Made by a program: the position numbers and the translations under genes
Source: Tardiphaga sp.
GTDB lineage: Bacteria; Pseudomonadota; Alphaproteobacteria; Rhizobiales; Xanthobacteraceae
Assembly (NCBI GenBank): GCA_014377915.1
Contig: JACMOT010000226.1
Span: 1-25,808, forward strand
Direction: 5' to 3'
Length of the DNA stretch: 25,808 nucleotides
Shown here: piece by piece, positions 1-9,220 of the stretch
Numbering within the stretch: the stretch's first letter is position 1
Layout: the number at the start of each line of letters is the position of its first letter
The notes under the pieces: generated by a model
Seen by the model: the letters and a program-made list of their open reading frames with translations, nothing else
Databases searched by the model: none
What the model was told of the DNA's origin: nothing

Positions 1-646
1 CCGGGGCCGCCAGCGCGGGGGTCGCGGCGGCCGCGCTCTGGCGCGGAATGATCAGTTGCTGGCCGGGCGACAGCGCGCGCGGGCCCTTATAGCCATTGGC
101 TTGCAGGATCGCGGCGGACGACACGTTATAGCGGCGCGCCAGGCCGTCCAGCGTATCGCTGGTGCCGACGATGATCGCGGTGCCGCCATCGCGGGCCACG
201 CCATTGGTAGCCGCGACCGATCGGGGTGCCACGGTGCCGGTGCTCTCGATCGGCTGGCTCGGCGGCGCGTAGGAACCGGGGCCGCGGCCGCCACCGGTGA
301 CCGGCGCCGCCGCGGCGGTGCGACCAACCGGATAGGACTGTGGCGCCGCGATTGGCGGCGGCAGCGCGGAAGACTGGTAGGCCGGCTGCGGTTGGTAGGC
401 CGGGCGCTGATACTGCGGCAACTCGCTGCTGCGCTCAACCGGCGCGCGTGGCGCTGCCCGGGGTACCGAGCCGGTAGAGTCGCCCTGCCAGCCAAAGCCG
501 CGTGACTGTCCGGTTTCAAAATTGGGATTTTGCGACAACCGCGTCTGCATGTCGGCGCTGCAGCCGGCAAAACCGATCGACATCATTGCCAGCACCGCGA
601 CATGCGGAGCCCGGCGAGAGCAAAGCAACTCGACAACGCTGGACAT
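1..646 (-). CDS. LysM-domain lipoprotein, probable NlpD/M23-type peptidoglycan protein (3' end beyond window)
   Basis: The open frame starts with ATG at 646 and runs leftward off the window, so only the N-terminal 215 residues are visible. Residues 1-29 form a lipoprotein signal with a hydrophobic stretch ending in FAGC (Cys29 is the predicted lipidated residue). A Pro/Gln/Ala-rich linker follows (about 55-145), then a clear LysM domain at about 155-205 with the features TLDGLARRYNVS, ILQANGY and LSPGQQLIIP. LysM binds peptidoglycan glycan chains. In Rhizobiales the gene downstream of serS-surE-pcm is usually a NlpD-like protein with a C-terminal M23 peptidase domain, so I infer that domain lies beyond the edge; it is not visible here. 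It lies 106 bp downstream of pcm, in the same direction. Confidence 0.85.
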   Translation of the reverse strand, partial: MSSVVELLCSRRAPHVAVLAMMSIGFAGCSADMQTRLSQNPNFETGQSRGFGWQGDSTGSVPRAAPRAPVERSSELPQYQRPAYQPQPAYQSSALPPPIAAPQSYPVGRTAAAAPVTGGGRGPGSYAPPSQPIESTGTVAPRSVAATNGVARDGGTAIIVGTSDTLDGLARRYNVSSAAILQANGYKGPRALSPGQQLIIPRQSAAAATPALAAP

Positions 647-752
647 TGGTTACTCACTCATACGCAACAAAGCACTGATTTGAGTAAACACGGTCCGCGT
701 TACCAAGCCTTTAACCCTGCGGCCAGGACGTGATCGGCGTTCACGAACTTTT

Positions 753-1403
753 TCAGAGCTCGCGCGCGATGCCCTTGAGGGCCGGAACAAAGCGGACCTC
801 GACCAGGTCCTTGCGGTGAAATCCCTCCGTGGCGCGGGTAACCCGGACCAGTGTCTGCGGGCCGCTATGGGGGCCGACAGGCGCCACCAGCACGCCGCCA
901 GGCTCCAGCCGCTCAAGCAGCGCATCCGTCAATTGCTCCATCGCCGCGGTGACGATGATGCGATCGAAGCTGCCGAGATTGGCCGGAATGTCGTAGCCGT
1001 CGGCCAGCATGACCTCGACATTGTGCAGTTCCAGCTGTTCCAGCCGGGCGCGCGCCAAATCCACCAAAGTGCGGTAGCGTTCGAGGCTGAGCACATCGCG
1101 GCTGAGCTTGGCCAGGATCGCGGCCTGATAGCCCGAGCCGGTCCCGATCTCGAGGACGCGATGGCCGGGCTTGAGCTGCAGCTGCTCCGTCATATAGGCC
1201 ACGACGAAAGGCTGGCTGATGGTCTGCCCGCACGCGATTCCAAGCGCGGTGTCGCGCCAGGCATGCGCCAGATCGGCGGCAGCGACGAACCGGTCGCGCG
1301 GCACCTCTTCCATCGCCCGCAGCACAAGCTGGTTGCTGATGCCGCGGCGGCGCAGACCGAGCTGGAACATCATTTGATCGGGAGGGGGTCCGACAGAGAT
1401 CAT
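753..1403 (-). CDS. pcm: Protein-L-isoaspartate O-methyltransferase
   Basis: Predicted 216-residue cytosolic repair enzyme that uses S-adenosylmethionine to methylate L-isoaspartyl residues arising from damaged Asn/Asp. The SAM-binding motif [12 protein letters not shown] is at about residues 85-95. The family-typical TISQP motif is at about 61-65, and the later Rossmann strands LADGY and FDRIIVTAA are present. The frame is open upstream to 1487, but ATG at 1403 is chosen because it has a GAGG ribosome site 7 bases upstream and gives the normal family length; the extra 28 residues do not resemble the family. Pcm normally follows surE; here a plus-strand response regulator gene separates the two, so pcm probably has its own promoter in 1404-1694. 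Confidence 0.93.
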   Translation of the reverse strand: MISVGPPPDQMMFQLGLRRRGISNQLVLRAMEEVPRDRFVAAADLAHAWRDTALGIACGQTISQPFVVAYMTEQLQLKPGHRVLEIGTGSGYQAAILAKLSRDVLSLERYRTLVDLARARLEQLELHNVEVMLADGYDIPANLGSFDRIIVTAAMEQLTDALLERLEPGGVLVAPVGPHSGPQTLVRVTRATEGFHRKDLVEVRFVPALKGIAREL

Positions 1404-1640
1404 GGCTGCCTCGTGAAATCCGGCTTCAAACTTGACCGTGCCACCAGCGAAGCGACGCAATGACCGCGGCGTGGAACAGGTTAGCACGGTGGGGCATGGT
1501 GTTCCGAATCCGGAACCAGAAGGTCACGTCCCGATTATTGGCCGGCGGTGAAAGCGCGTTTGCGCGCCGGGTGGCGTCGCGGAGCGGGTCGAGACACGAA
1601 GCCGCCCGGTCGCAAAAAACCGCGCGCCGCAAAGATTGCA

Positions 1641-1668
1641 TTGTACAGCTTAATTTGCGACTTTATCT
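1641..1668 (+). promoter_or_regulatory. Candidate sigma-70-type promoter for the response regulator
   Basis: TTGTAC at 1641-1646 and TTATCT at 1663-1668 are separated by 16 bases and lie in the most AT-rich part of the pcm/response-regulator divergent region, 26 bases before the ATG at 1695. The match is moderate and was judged by eye. Confidence 0.35.
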
Positions 1669-1694
1669 CGTGAAATGGGGCAAGGACACTGGGC

Positions 1695-2072
1695 ATGACT
1701 ACATCGAAGCCGACGGGCGGCTCAGTCTTCCTTGTCGAAGATGAAGTGATGATTCGAATGATGGTGGCCGACATGCTCGAAGAGCTGGGCTACAGCGTCG
1801 CCGCCGAAGCCGGCGAAATCAATGAAGCGGTGCGGCTTGCCGGCAGCACCGAGTTCGATATTGCGATCCTCGATGTCAACGTCAACGGCAAGGTGATTTC
1901 CCCGGTGGCCGAAGTGATCCAGGGCCGCGGGCGTCCCTTTATCTTCGCCACCGGCTACGGCGCCCAAGGCCTGCCGCAGGAATTTCGCGACCGCCCGACG
2001 TTGCAGAAGCCGTTTCAGATGGAAACCCTGGCGCAGGTGATCGCCAGTACGCTGAAGGGCGTGGCGGTTTAA
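1695..2072 (+). CDS. Single-domain response regulator, FAT GUY-type receiver
   Basis: A 125-residue protein made of only a CheY-like receiver domain. The acidic pocket is E15-D16, the phosphoacceptor is D60 in AILDVNV, the switch Thr is T86 and the conserved Lys is K105 in LQKPF. The stretch PFIFATG (81-87) matches the PFxFATG signature of the so-called FAT GUY receivers; one of them, SdrG of Sphingomonas, acts in the PhyR/EcfG general stress response phosphorelay. No output domain and no kinase is adjacent, so it probably passes or drains phosphate in a relay encoded elsewhere. An AAGGA ribosome site lies about 10 bases before the ATG. It sits convergent to surE (25-bp gap) and interrupts the surE-pcm order. 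Receiver identity is certain; the stress link is inference. Confidence 0.92.
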   Translation: MTTSKPTGGSVFLVEDEVMIRMMVADMLEELGYSVAAEAGEINEAVRLAGSTEFDIAILDVNVNGKVISPVAEVIQGRGRPFIFATGYGAQGLPQEFRDRPTLQKPFQMETLAQVIASTLKGVAV

Positions 2073-2097
2073 CGCCGCGCCCTTGGCGCACCCCGCG

Positions 2098-2865
2098 TTA
2101 CTTCATCGCCATGGTCAGCGCTTCCGAGAACTCGTCATCGGTGCGATCCAGCCGCAATGGCGTGACCGAGACGAAATGCGCGGCTAGGGCGGCGAGATCA
2201 GTGCCCTCCGCTGGAATATCGACCACGGCGACGCGCTCAAAACCGATCCAGAAATACGGATTGCCGCGGCCGTCGCGACGCTCGTCGACCCGCAGAAATC
2301 CCTGGTTGCGCTTGCCCTGCCGGGTGACGAGAACGCCCTTCACCTGATCCGGCACGCAGGCCGGGAAATTGACGTTGATGACGGTGTTCTTCGGCACGCC
2401 GGCTGCGATCACCTTGCGCAGCACGTCCGGCCCGAATTTGAGCGCGGTATCCCACAACGGGGCGTGGCGCGTCTCCATCGAAAACTCCTGCGACAGCGCC
2501 ACCGACGGAAATCCGAGGATGGTACCTTCCAGCGCGCCGGCAATGGTACCGGAATACACAACGTCCTCGGCGACGTTACGGCCCTTGTTGATGCCGGACA
2601 GCACCAGATCCGGCGGATGGTCCGCCAGAATGTGCCGCGCGCCCATGATCACGCAATCGGTCGGCGTGCCCCGTACGGCAAAATGTCGCGGACCGATTTC
2701 ACGCAGCCGCAGTGGATCGTTGAGCGACAGCGAATGCGAGACGCCGGACTGATCGAGTTCGGGCGCGACCACCCAGACGTCGTCGGACAATTCCTTGGCG
2801 ATCTGCTCGAGAATTTTCAGGCCGGGGGCGTGGATGCCATCATCATTGGTACAGAGAATTCGCAT
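2098..2865 (-). CDS. surE: 5'/3'-nucleotidase SurE
   Basis: A 255-residue metal-dependent nucleotidase that dephosphorylates nucleoside monophosphates and is associated with stationary-phase survival. The N-terminal MRILCTNDDGIHAPG carries the NDDG metal-binding Asp pair (residues 8-9). Further family motifs are the Ser region SGVSHSLSL, the GTPTDCV motif, LVLSGINKGRN with the metal-binding Asn, and YSGTIAGALEG. The frame is open to 2940, but ATG at 2865 gives the canonical start and length, with AAGG about 11 bases upstream. SerS and SurE are normally adjacent; here a plus-strand small gene lies between them, so surE needs its own promoter in the 247-bp region before it. Confidence 0.95.
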   Translation of the reverse strand: MRILCTNDDGIHAPGLKILEQIAKELSDDVWVVAPELDQSGVSHSLSLNDPLRLREIGPRHFAVRGTPTDCVIMGARHILADHPPDLVLSGINKGRNVAEDVVYSGTIAGALEGTILGFPSVALSQEFSMETRHAPLWDTALKFGPDVLRKVIAAGVPKNTVINVNFPACVPDQVKGVLVTRQGKRNQGFLRVDERRDGRGNPYFWIGFERVAVVDIPAEGTDLAALAAHFVSVTPLRLDRTDDEFSEALTMAMK

Positions 2866-3000
2866 GCGCACAGCTGCCTTTTCGACCGGTCCGCCCTTGG
2901 CGGGCAGCGACTTTTGCCAGCATCGGCGGGATTTGACCAACGCTTTCTGGGCTACGTAGCGGAGCGCTTGCGCGCAGCAACACCAGATCCTTAAAGCGTT

Positions 3001-3025
3001 GGAACATTTTTCCAGCTCCGTGGTT
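3001..3025 (+). promoter_or_regulatory. Possible EcfG-type (general stress sigma) promoter
   Basis: GGAAC at 3001-3005 is followed after 16 bases by GGTT at 3022-3025. The alphaproteobacterial EcfG consensus is GGAAC, 16-17 bases, CGTT, so one base of the -10 element differs. It points toward the small membrane protein gene starting at 3113. Judged by eye only. Confidence 0.3.
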
Positions 3026-3112
3026 CTTAACAGAGAGTGAGTCCGTTCGAGTTTGTGTCACCCGCCCACGACTGCCGCATGCGACCGTGGAGACCCGGCA
3101 GGAACGACGAAG

Positions 3113-3607
3113 ATGACCATCCCGATCAATCGCGTGATGCTATTCGGGCTACCCGTCGCCACGGCGGTTACCGCAGCTTTGATCTGGATCTTGTTTCCGC
3201 AGGAAATCCAGTCCGGCAGCGAGACCGAACCCGTGACGCTGAGCGTCGCCAGCATCGATGAGGCGAACGATACATCGGCGGGACCTCCTATTGTCCATGC
3301 CGCCGCGGTGGTGGCGGCGATGGGACGGCTGTCGGTCTCCAAACAGAGATTTTCGCGCGGCGGCCTCGGCTCCAGGGCGCTGATGACCTTTACCCTGCGC
3401 AACCGCAATGGCTACGCGGTAAAGGATATCGAGTTGCTGTGCACGTTCAGCAGCAAGGACGGCAGCTACGCGACCGAGCGCCGCCGCACCATCAGCGATA
3501 CGATCGACATGAAAAGCCGCAAGGTGTTTCCGCTTACCCATATCGGCTTCGTCAACGTCAAGGCCGAAAAAGCCAAATGCGCGGTGCTGACCGCGGAGCG
3601 CGTATAG
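3113..3607 (+). CDS. Small membrane-anchored protein of unknown function (FxLYD-like fold suspected)
   Basis: A 164-residue protein. Residues 8-28 form one hydrophobic helix (signal anchor or uncleaved signal). A periplasmic part of about 135 residues follows. Its last 75 residues read as alternating beta strands: MTFTLRNRN, VKDIELLCTF, SRKVFPLTHIGFVNV and AKCAVLTAE. This resembles the FxLYD-type beta-sandwich in which a strand of the form FTLRN starts the domain. Cys110 and Cys156 could form a disulfide. The frame is open from 3053, but ATG at 3113 puts the hydrophobic helix at the N-terminus; upstream residues look non-coding. It faces away from surE and converges on serS with a 16-bp gap. 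I do not recognise a named family with certainty and assign no function. Confidence 0.75.
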   Translation: MTIPINRVMLFGLPVATAVTAALIWILFPQEIQSGSETEPVTLSVASIDEANDTSAGPPIVHAAAVVAAMGRLSVSKQRFSRGGLGSRALMTFTLRNRNGYAVKDIELLCTFSSKDGSYATERRRTISDTIDMKSRKVFPLTHIGFVNVKAEKAKCAVLTAERV

Positions 3608-3614
3608 CAGACAC

Positions 3615-4928
<1,314 letters not shown>

Positions 4929-4938
4929 CTAGAGATGG

Positions 4939-4984
4939 CGAAGTTGCAAGTATGCACCTTCAAAGCTGCAAACTTGCAACTTCG
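4939..4984. promoter_or_regulatory. Perfect 12-bp inverted repeat in the serS leader
   Basis: CGAAGTTGCAAG at 4939-4950 and CTTGCAACTTCG at 4973-4984 are perfect inverted copies separated by 22 bases. The block is AT-richer than its surroundings and ends 19 bases before the serS ATG. In RNA it would be a stable stem-loop close to the ribosome site; in DNA it could be a pair of operator half-sites. The spacer contains a further partial copy (GCTGCAAA), and related words (CGCAACTTAAG, TTTGCAAGG) occur at 5415-5455 before the neighbouring gene. Confidence 0.5.
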
Positions 4985-5041
4985 GCATCCAGTACCCCGA
5001 ATATCCGTGATTTGGAACATCAAATGGCAAAAGAGAAGCTG

Positions 5042-5387
5042 TCAGTGCAGTCGCTGAAGATCGGCCAGGATACCGATCCCGACTGCTACGATGCCACCGA
5101 AGCGCACCGTGACTTGAAGTGCCGACTTATCGATCGAAGCCTGCAGTTCATTCCTCATCGCCAATAAATCAGCTTTGAAAGTCTGCAAATCCGATTCCAG
5201 ATCGGCCTTGAGGGCGCTTAAATCCGCTTTTAAATCCGACCTTACGGCGTACAGATCGGACTTGGTCACCAGTTCGGTCATGACGAAATCCCGCGTGGCT
5301 TCGGCATGGGGCCTCCGCCTGTCCTTCCGGCATGCCAGCGCCGCGGAGACGTTTGGAATAACCCAGCGTATCAAATGTGAAGGCCAC
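5042..5387 (-). pseudogene. Frameshifted DUF1640/CCDC90-like coiled-coil membrane protein
   Basis: Two overlapping minus-strand frames together encode one protein of a type common in rhizobia. The first part starts at GTG 5387 after a strong GGAGGAGA site. It reads AFTFDTLGYSKRLRGAGMPE then GQAEA, the usual N-terminus of DUF1640 proteins. At a run of four C (plus-strand GGGG, 5308-5311) this frame is lost. Reading with one C fewer gives EAHAEATRDFVMTELVTKSD and then repeated KADL-type heptads (coiled coil), ending in a transmembrane helix VRFGGIVAVGIGILADL. The second frame also has an ATG at 5389 and at 5281, so a 79-residue C-terminal product is possible. It is a recent pseudogene, a slippery-site frameshift, or a base-call error in a homopolymer. 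Confidence 0.7.
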
Positions 5388-5465
5388 ATTCTCCTCCGTA
5401 GCAGCAGTCAATTCGCAACTTAAGGTAGATAAAGGAAGCCAAATTTGCAAGGAGCCCTTAGTACC

Positions 5466-6278
5466 CTACTCCGCCGGCGTCACATCGGTACCGGTTGCAG
5501 CGGCCTTCGCCGCGGCGGCCCGGGCGGCTTTGCCTTCGACGATCCGCACCGCGATGATCGAGCCTTCGTAGAGAATCAGCAGCGGGATCGCGAGCGAGGC
5601 CTGGCTGATGACGTCGGGCGGCGTCAGCACCGCGGCGATGACGAAAGCGACGACGATGAAGTAGCGGCGCTTCTCCTTGAGCTGCTGCGAGGTCAAGACT
5701 CCGATCCGGCCAAGCAATGTCAGGATCACCGGCAACTGGAACGCGATGCCGAAGGCAAAGATCAGCGACATCATCAGCGACAGATATTCGCCGACCTTGG
5801 GCAGCAGCTGGATCTGCGCGGTTTCGGCGGAGCCGGCCTGCTGCATGCCCAGCGAAAAGCGGATCAGCATCGGCAGTACCAGGAAATACACCAGCAGCGA
5901 GCCAAGCGCGAAGAAAAACGGCGTGGCGATCAGATAGGGCAGAAACGCGCCGCGCTCGTGCTTGTAGAGCCCGGGCGCCACGAACATGTAGATCTGCGCC
6001 GCGATGATCGGGAACGAGATGAAGCCAGCGCCGAACATCGCCAGCTTGAGCTGAGTCAGGAAATACTCCAGCAGCGCGGTATAGATGAATTTGGAATTCT
6101 CGGGGCCGGCGACCCAGACGAACGGCCACACCAGCACGTTGTAGATCTGCTTGGCGAAGAAGAAGCAGAAGATGAAGGCAATGGCGAACGCCAGGATCGC
6201 CTTGATCAGCCGCGAACGCAGCTCGATCAGGTGGTCCATCAGGGGCGCCTTGGAGGCATCGATGTCTTCGGCGCTCAT
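5466..6278 (-). CDS. tatC: Sec-independent protein translocase TatC
   Basis: A 270-residue inner-membrane protein that binds twin-arginine signal peptides and exports folded proteins. Six hydrophobic helices can be seen, starting at about residues 25-45. The cytosolic N-terminus carries the conserved HLIELRSRL (16-24), with E19 in the place of the signal-binding Glu. A second landmark is the periplasmic stretch before helix 4 containing [15 protein letters not shown] short Ala/Lys-rich tail follows helix 6. The ATG overlaps the tatB stop as ATGA (6275-6278), indicating translational coupling in a tatABC operon. Confidence 0.97.
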   Translation of the reverse strand: MSAEDIDASKAPLMDHLIELRSRLIKAILAFAIAFIFCFFFAKQIYNVLVWPFVWVAGPENSKFIYTALLEYFLTQLKLAMFGAGFISFPIIAAQIYMFVAPGLYKHERGAFLPYLIATPFFFALGSLLVYFLVLPMLIRFSLGMQQAGSAETAQIQLLPKVGEYLSLMMSLIFAFGIAFQLPVILTLLGRIGVLTSQQLKEKRRYFIVVAFVIAAVLTPPDVISQASLAIPLLILYEGSIIAVRIVEGKAARAAAAKAAATGTDVTPAE

Positions 6279-6781
6279 GACGCTTTGGCGTCCTTGAGAA
6301 TCTCGGGATTGGCAACGTCGTCGTTGACGACATCATGGGCCGGCGGCACTTCCGTCGTGGCCGGCTGGAATTCCTGGGTTATCGCCAACGGCTCCATTGC
6401 CGCGGCGTGCGCCTCCGCCTCGACAAAGGTCTCCGGAGTCGGCGGCTCCGGCGTGGTCGGCGTCGTCACGGGGGTGTCCACATTGTCGATCTTGTCGATG
6501 GTCATGGCGTCGCCAACGTCCTTGGTCAGCGAGGTCATGATGTTATTGGTGCTGAATCCGGAAGCCGCATCCTTGACGTCGTCGAAGGCTTTCTTGACGT
6601 CGGCCATTTCGGCTTCGCGCATCGCTTCGTTGAACTGGCCCTGGAACTCCGAGGCCATTTTTCGCGCCTTGCCCATCCACTGCCCGACCATGCGCAGCAC
6701 GCCGGGCAGTTCCTTCGGGCCGATGGCAACCAGCGCGACCACCGCGATGACGACCAGTTCACTCCACCCGATATCGAACAT
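6275..6781 (-). CDS. tatB: Sec-independent protein translocase TatB
   Basis: A 168-residue protein beginning [20 protein letters not shown] with the TatA/B hallmark: one N-terminal membrane helix, a GPKELP hinge (residues 22-27), then an amphipathic helix (about 28-75). The C-terminal half (about 95-168) is acidic and Pro/Thr/Glu-rich, as is usual for alphaproteobacterial TatB. The Glu at position 8 of the helix and the length separate it from TatA. It is followed by tatC with a 4-bp overlap and preceded by tatA after 149 bp in which I see no gene. Confidence 0.95.
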   Translation of the reverse strand: MFDIGWSELVVIAVVALVAIGPKELPGVLRMVGQWMGKARKMASEFQGQFNEAMREAEMADVKKAFDDVKDAASGFSTNNIMTSLTKDVGDAMTIDKIDNVDTPVTTPTTPEPPTPETFVEAEAHAAAMEPLAITQEFQPATTEVPPAHDVVNDDVANPEILKDAKAS

Positions 6782-6930
6782 GAAAAAATCCGCTCACGCG
6801 AGACTGGACTGCCCCACGTCTCCTTCAATGGCGTCGCCACACATTCGCCGCAAGAAAAATCTCACGAATTCAGACGGAAACGACCGTTGCCTCGAAAATG
6901 CCGCAAGAGTTGCGAAACCCTGCGGGCGGC

Positions 6931-7182
6931 TCAAACGACCTTGCTGCCGGCATCGGTGCGCGCGGCGGCAGCCGGGGCGGTTGCAACCGGCGGCTGGTCG
7001 ATGGTGCGCACCGGCTCGACCGGCTTGTCGGCGACCGGCTTGTCGTCATCCGCCATGCCCTTCTTGAAGGCCTTGATGCCCTGCGCGACGTCGCCCATCA
7101 GGTCGGAGATCTTGCCGCGCCCGAACAACAGCAGGACCACTCCGATCACGACGATCCAATGCCAAATGCTGAGTGAACCCAT
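6931..7182 (-). CDS. tatA: Sec-independent protein translocase TatA
   Basis: An 83-residue protein, normal for TatA. It begins [20 protein letters not shown] (membrane helix), followed by the [23 protein letters not shown] amphipathic helix (positions 20-42) and a Pro/Ala-rich acidic tail. TatA multimerises to form the export pathway with TatBC. ATG at 7182 is preceded by GGAGGT, a strong ribosome site about 7 bases away; the frame is open to 7224 but the extra residues are not family-like. It lies 145 bp downstream of the scpB stop. Confidence 0.96.
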   Translation of the reverse strand: MGSLSIWHWIVVIGVVLLLFGRGKISDLMGDVAQGIKAFKKGMADDDKPVADKPVEPVRTIDQPPVATAPAAAARTDAGSKVV

Positions 7183-7327
7183 CCTGATAACCTCCAAACA
7201 CGCGGCCCGTCGCCGGCCCGTCAATCTGACCGGAACGTAGGCCGCGGGGGTGTCAAAAACAAGGACCTAAGCCCTCGCGGAATCGCGGATAACGCGGCGC
7301 ATTGCCGCGAGCGTTAATTCCGCGTCG

Positions 7328-8365
7328 TCAGCTTTTGCTGTTGTCATCCAGCTCGTCGGAGCCGGCCTCGCCCACCCTGGGCGCCAGATCAACGGTCTCG
7401 GTTTCCTCGAATTCGGCAACATCAAACACGTTGGCCTCAAGGTCGGTGGTTTCCGGCGCGTCGGCTTCGAGGCCAGGCTCCAGGGCTTCGGTGTCATCCT
7501 CGACCAGTTCGAGCTCAGCCGCGTCGGATTCAGCGACCAGGGCTTCGACCTCGTCCGCCGCCGCTACTTCCTCGGCCGCCTCGGGATCGACGAGCTGCCG
7601 TTCGGCGACATCCAATTCGACGGCATCGATCGCCGCGGCCTGAAGGTCCGGAAATTCCGGATCGGGAGCCGACAGCGAGAGTTGCAGATCTTCGCTTTCG
7701 AGCGGCTCTTCATCCTCGCGCAACGTCGGATCGTCCGACGGGTTGGGCACGCTGAAGCCGGCGGGCAGCCGGGAATCCAGCAGGCCGGTGCCTTTCAGCT
7801 CCTCCAGACCCGGCAGGTCGCCGAGCGCCTCGAGGCTGAATTGCGAGAGAAACGCGTCAGTAGTGCCGAAGGTCAGCGGCCGGCCCGGCGTCTTGCGACG
7901 GCCGCGCGGCCGGATCCAGCCGGTCTCCAGCAACACGTCGAGCGTGCCCTTGGAGGTCACGACGCCGCGGATGTCTTCGATCTCGGCGCGGGTAACGGGC
8001 TGATGATAGGCGACGATCGCCAGCATCTCGATCGCCGCGCGCGACAATTTTCGTGTCTCGGTGATCTCGCGGGTCATCAGCCACGACAGGTCGCCCGCGG
8101 TGCGAAACGTCCACTTGCTGGCAACGCGCACCAGATTGACGCCACGCATCGCGTAATCGGCCTGCAGCTGCGCCAGCGCCGCCTTGATGTCGGTCCCGTC
8201 GGGCATGCGCTTGGCCAGCGCCGACTGCTCGAGCGGCTCGGTGGAGGCGAACAGCAACGCTTCGAGCAGACGCAATTCCTCGGGACGCGCGACGATTTGG
8301 GTCTCCGGCTGCGCGATCTGATCCTCGGCATCGTCGATCATGATTTTCTCGGCGAGGTTTGCCAT
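7328..8365 (-). CDS. scpB: Segregation and condensation protein B with a long acidic C-terminal extension
   Basis: ScpB is the winged-helix partner of ScpA in the SMC-ScpAB condensin. The core (about residues 25-210) shows LRLLEALLFASTEPL, the second winged helix ETRKLSRAAIEMLAIVAYHQ and RAEIEDIRGV, and the C-terminal part RRKTPGRPLTFGTTDAFLSQ. From about residue 215 to 345 the chain is low-complexity, with dozens of Glu and Asp, and is probably disordered. The whole protein has 345 residues against about 190-250 in typical ScpB. ATG at 8365 is chosen because of the AAGGAGA site 7 bases before it; a GTG at 8386, directly after the scpA stop, is an alternative. It is translated after scpA in one operon. 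Confidence 0.93.
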   Translation of the reverse strand: MANLAEKIMIDDAEDQIAQPETQIVARPEELRLLEALLFASTEPLEQSALAKRMPDGTDIKAALAQLQADYAMRGVNLVRVASKWTFRTAGDLSWLMTREITETRKLSRAAIEMLAIVAYHQPVTRAEIEDIRGVVTSKGTLDVLLETGWIRPRGRRKTPGRPLTFGTTDAFLSQFSLEALGDLPGLEELKGTGLLDSRLPAGFSVPNPSDDPTLREDEEPLESEDLQLSLSAPDPEFPDLQAAAIDAVELDVAERQLVDPEAAEEVAAADEVEALVAESDAAELELVEDDTEALEPGLEADAPETTDLEANVFDVAEFEETETVDLAPRVGEAGSDELDDNSKS

Positions 8366-8386
8366 GTCGGGATCTCCTTCTTCCAC

Positions 8387-9220
8387 TTACTCGACCGGAA
8401 CTTCCGGCTCCGCGAGCACGGCCGACGCGGAACGCGGCGGGGGCTTGCGAAAGTACAAAGGTGCAAACGCTTCTTTTTGGCTGATATCGATGGTGCCTTC
8501 GCGCACCATTTCCAGCGCCGCCGCGAAACTCGACGCCATCACGGTGGCGCGCTGCGCGGGATCGACGATGTAGGCCAGCAGATATTCGTCGAGCCGGCTC
8601 CAGTCCTCGGCCATGCCGACCAGACGCTCCAGCGAGGCCCGGGCTTCGCTGAGCGACCACACCGTCCGACGGGCGAGATGGACCCGTGTCAACACCCGGG
8701 ACTGACGCTGCGTGGCATAGGCCGACAGCAGATCGTACAGCGTGGCGGTGAAGCGCGGGTGCTTGACCTCGGCGATCGCCTCCGGCATGCCGCGCGCAAA
8801 CACGTCGCGCTGCAATTGCGGCCGCGTCATCAGCCGGTTCGAGGCCTCGCGAATGGCTTCAAGGCGGCGCAGCCGGTTGGCCAGCGCGGTTGCCATGTCC
8901 TCGGCGCTGGGACCGTCAGGCGTCGCTGGCTCCGGCAGCAGCAGACGTGATTTCAGGAAAGCCAGCCAGGCCGCCATCACCAGATAGTCGGCGGCGAGTT
9001 CAAGCCGGATTTTTCGCGCGGCTTCGATGAACAGCAGATACTGGTCCGCCAGTGCCAGGATCGAGATCTTGTGCAGATCGACCTTCTGCTGCCGCGCCAG
9101 CGCCAGCAACAGGTCGAGCGGCCCTTCATAGCCCTCGACATCGACGACCAGCGAAGGCTCGTCGTCGGCGATGATTTCGGTCGGCAGCCCGGTCTCGAAT
9201 GACAGAATTTCCGCGCTCAT
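8387..9220 (-). CDS. scpA: Segregation and condensation protein A
   Basis: A 277-residue kleisin subunit of the SMC condensin complex. The N-terminal SMC-binding region contains the family hallmark GYEGPLDLLLALARQQKVDL (positions 30-49), then ISILALADQYL. The middle contains YLVMAAWLAFLKSRLLLP (about 80-97), the usual ScpA signature. The C-terminal winged helix is MVREGTIDISQKEAFAPLYF (about 237-256). The ATG overlaps the nagZ stop (ATGA, 9217-9220), and scpB follows 21 bases after its stop. Confidence 0.95.
   Translation of the reverse strand: MSAEILSFETGLPTEIIADDEPSLVVDVEGYEGPLDLLLALARQQKVDLHKISILALADQYLLFIEAARKIRLELAADYLVMAAWLAFLKSRLLLPEPATPDGPSAEDMATALANRLRRLEAIREASNRLMTRPQLQRDVFARGMPEAIAEVKHPRFTATLYDLLSAYATQRQSRVLTRVHLARRTVWSLSEARASLERLVGMAEDWSRLDEYLLAYIVDPAQRATVMASSFAAALEMVREGTIDISQKEAFAPLYFRKPPPRSASAVLAEPEVPVE

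Noticed and set aside
52..570. A 172-codon minus-strand frame at the left edge
   Set aside because: It is another frame of the LysM lipoprotein gene; the LysM motif and lipobox are in the frame starting at 646.
2077..2089. Hairpin GCGCC-CTT-GGCGC between the response regulator and surE
   Set aside because: Only 5 bp of stem and no T-tract; not distinguishable from chance in GC-rich DNA.
5390..5465. Flanking TTGCAA/AAGTTGC words as target-site repeats of a mobile element around the DUF1640 gene
   Set aside because: The words are short and imperfect, and no transposase or clean terminal repeat is present.
5445..7067. A 540-codon open frame on the plus strand
   Set aside because: Antisense to tatC and tatB, with repetitive Arg/Gln/Asp composition and no recognisable domain.
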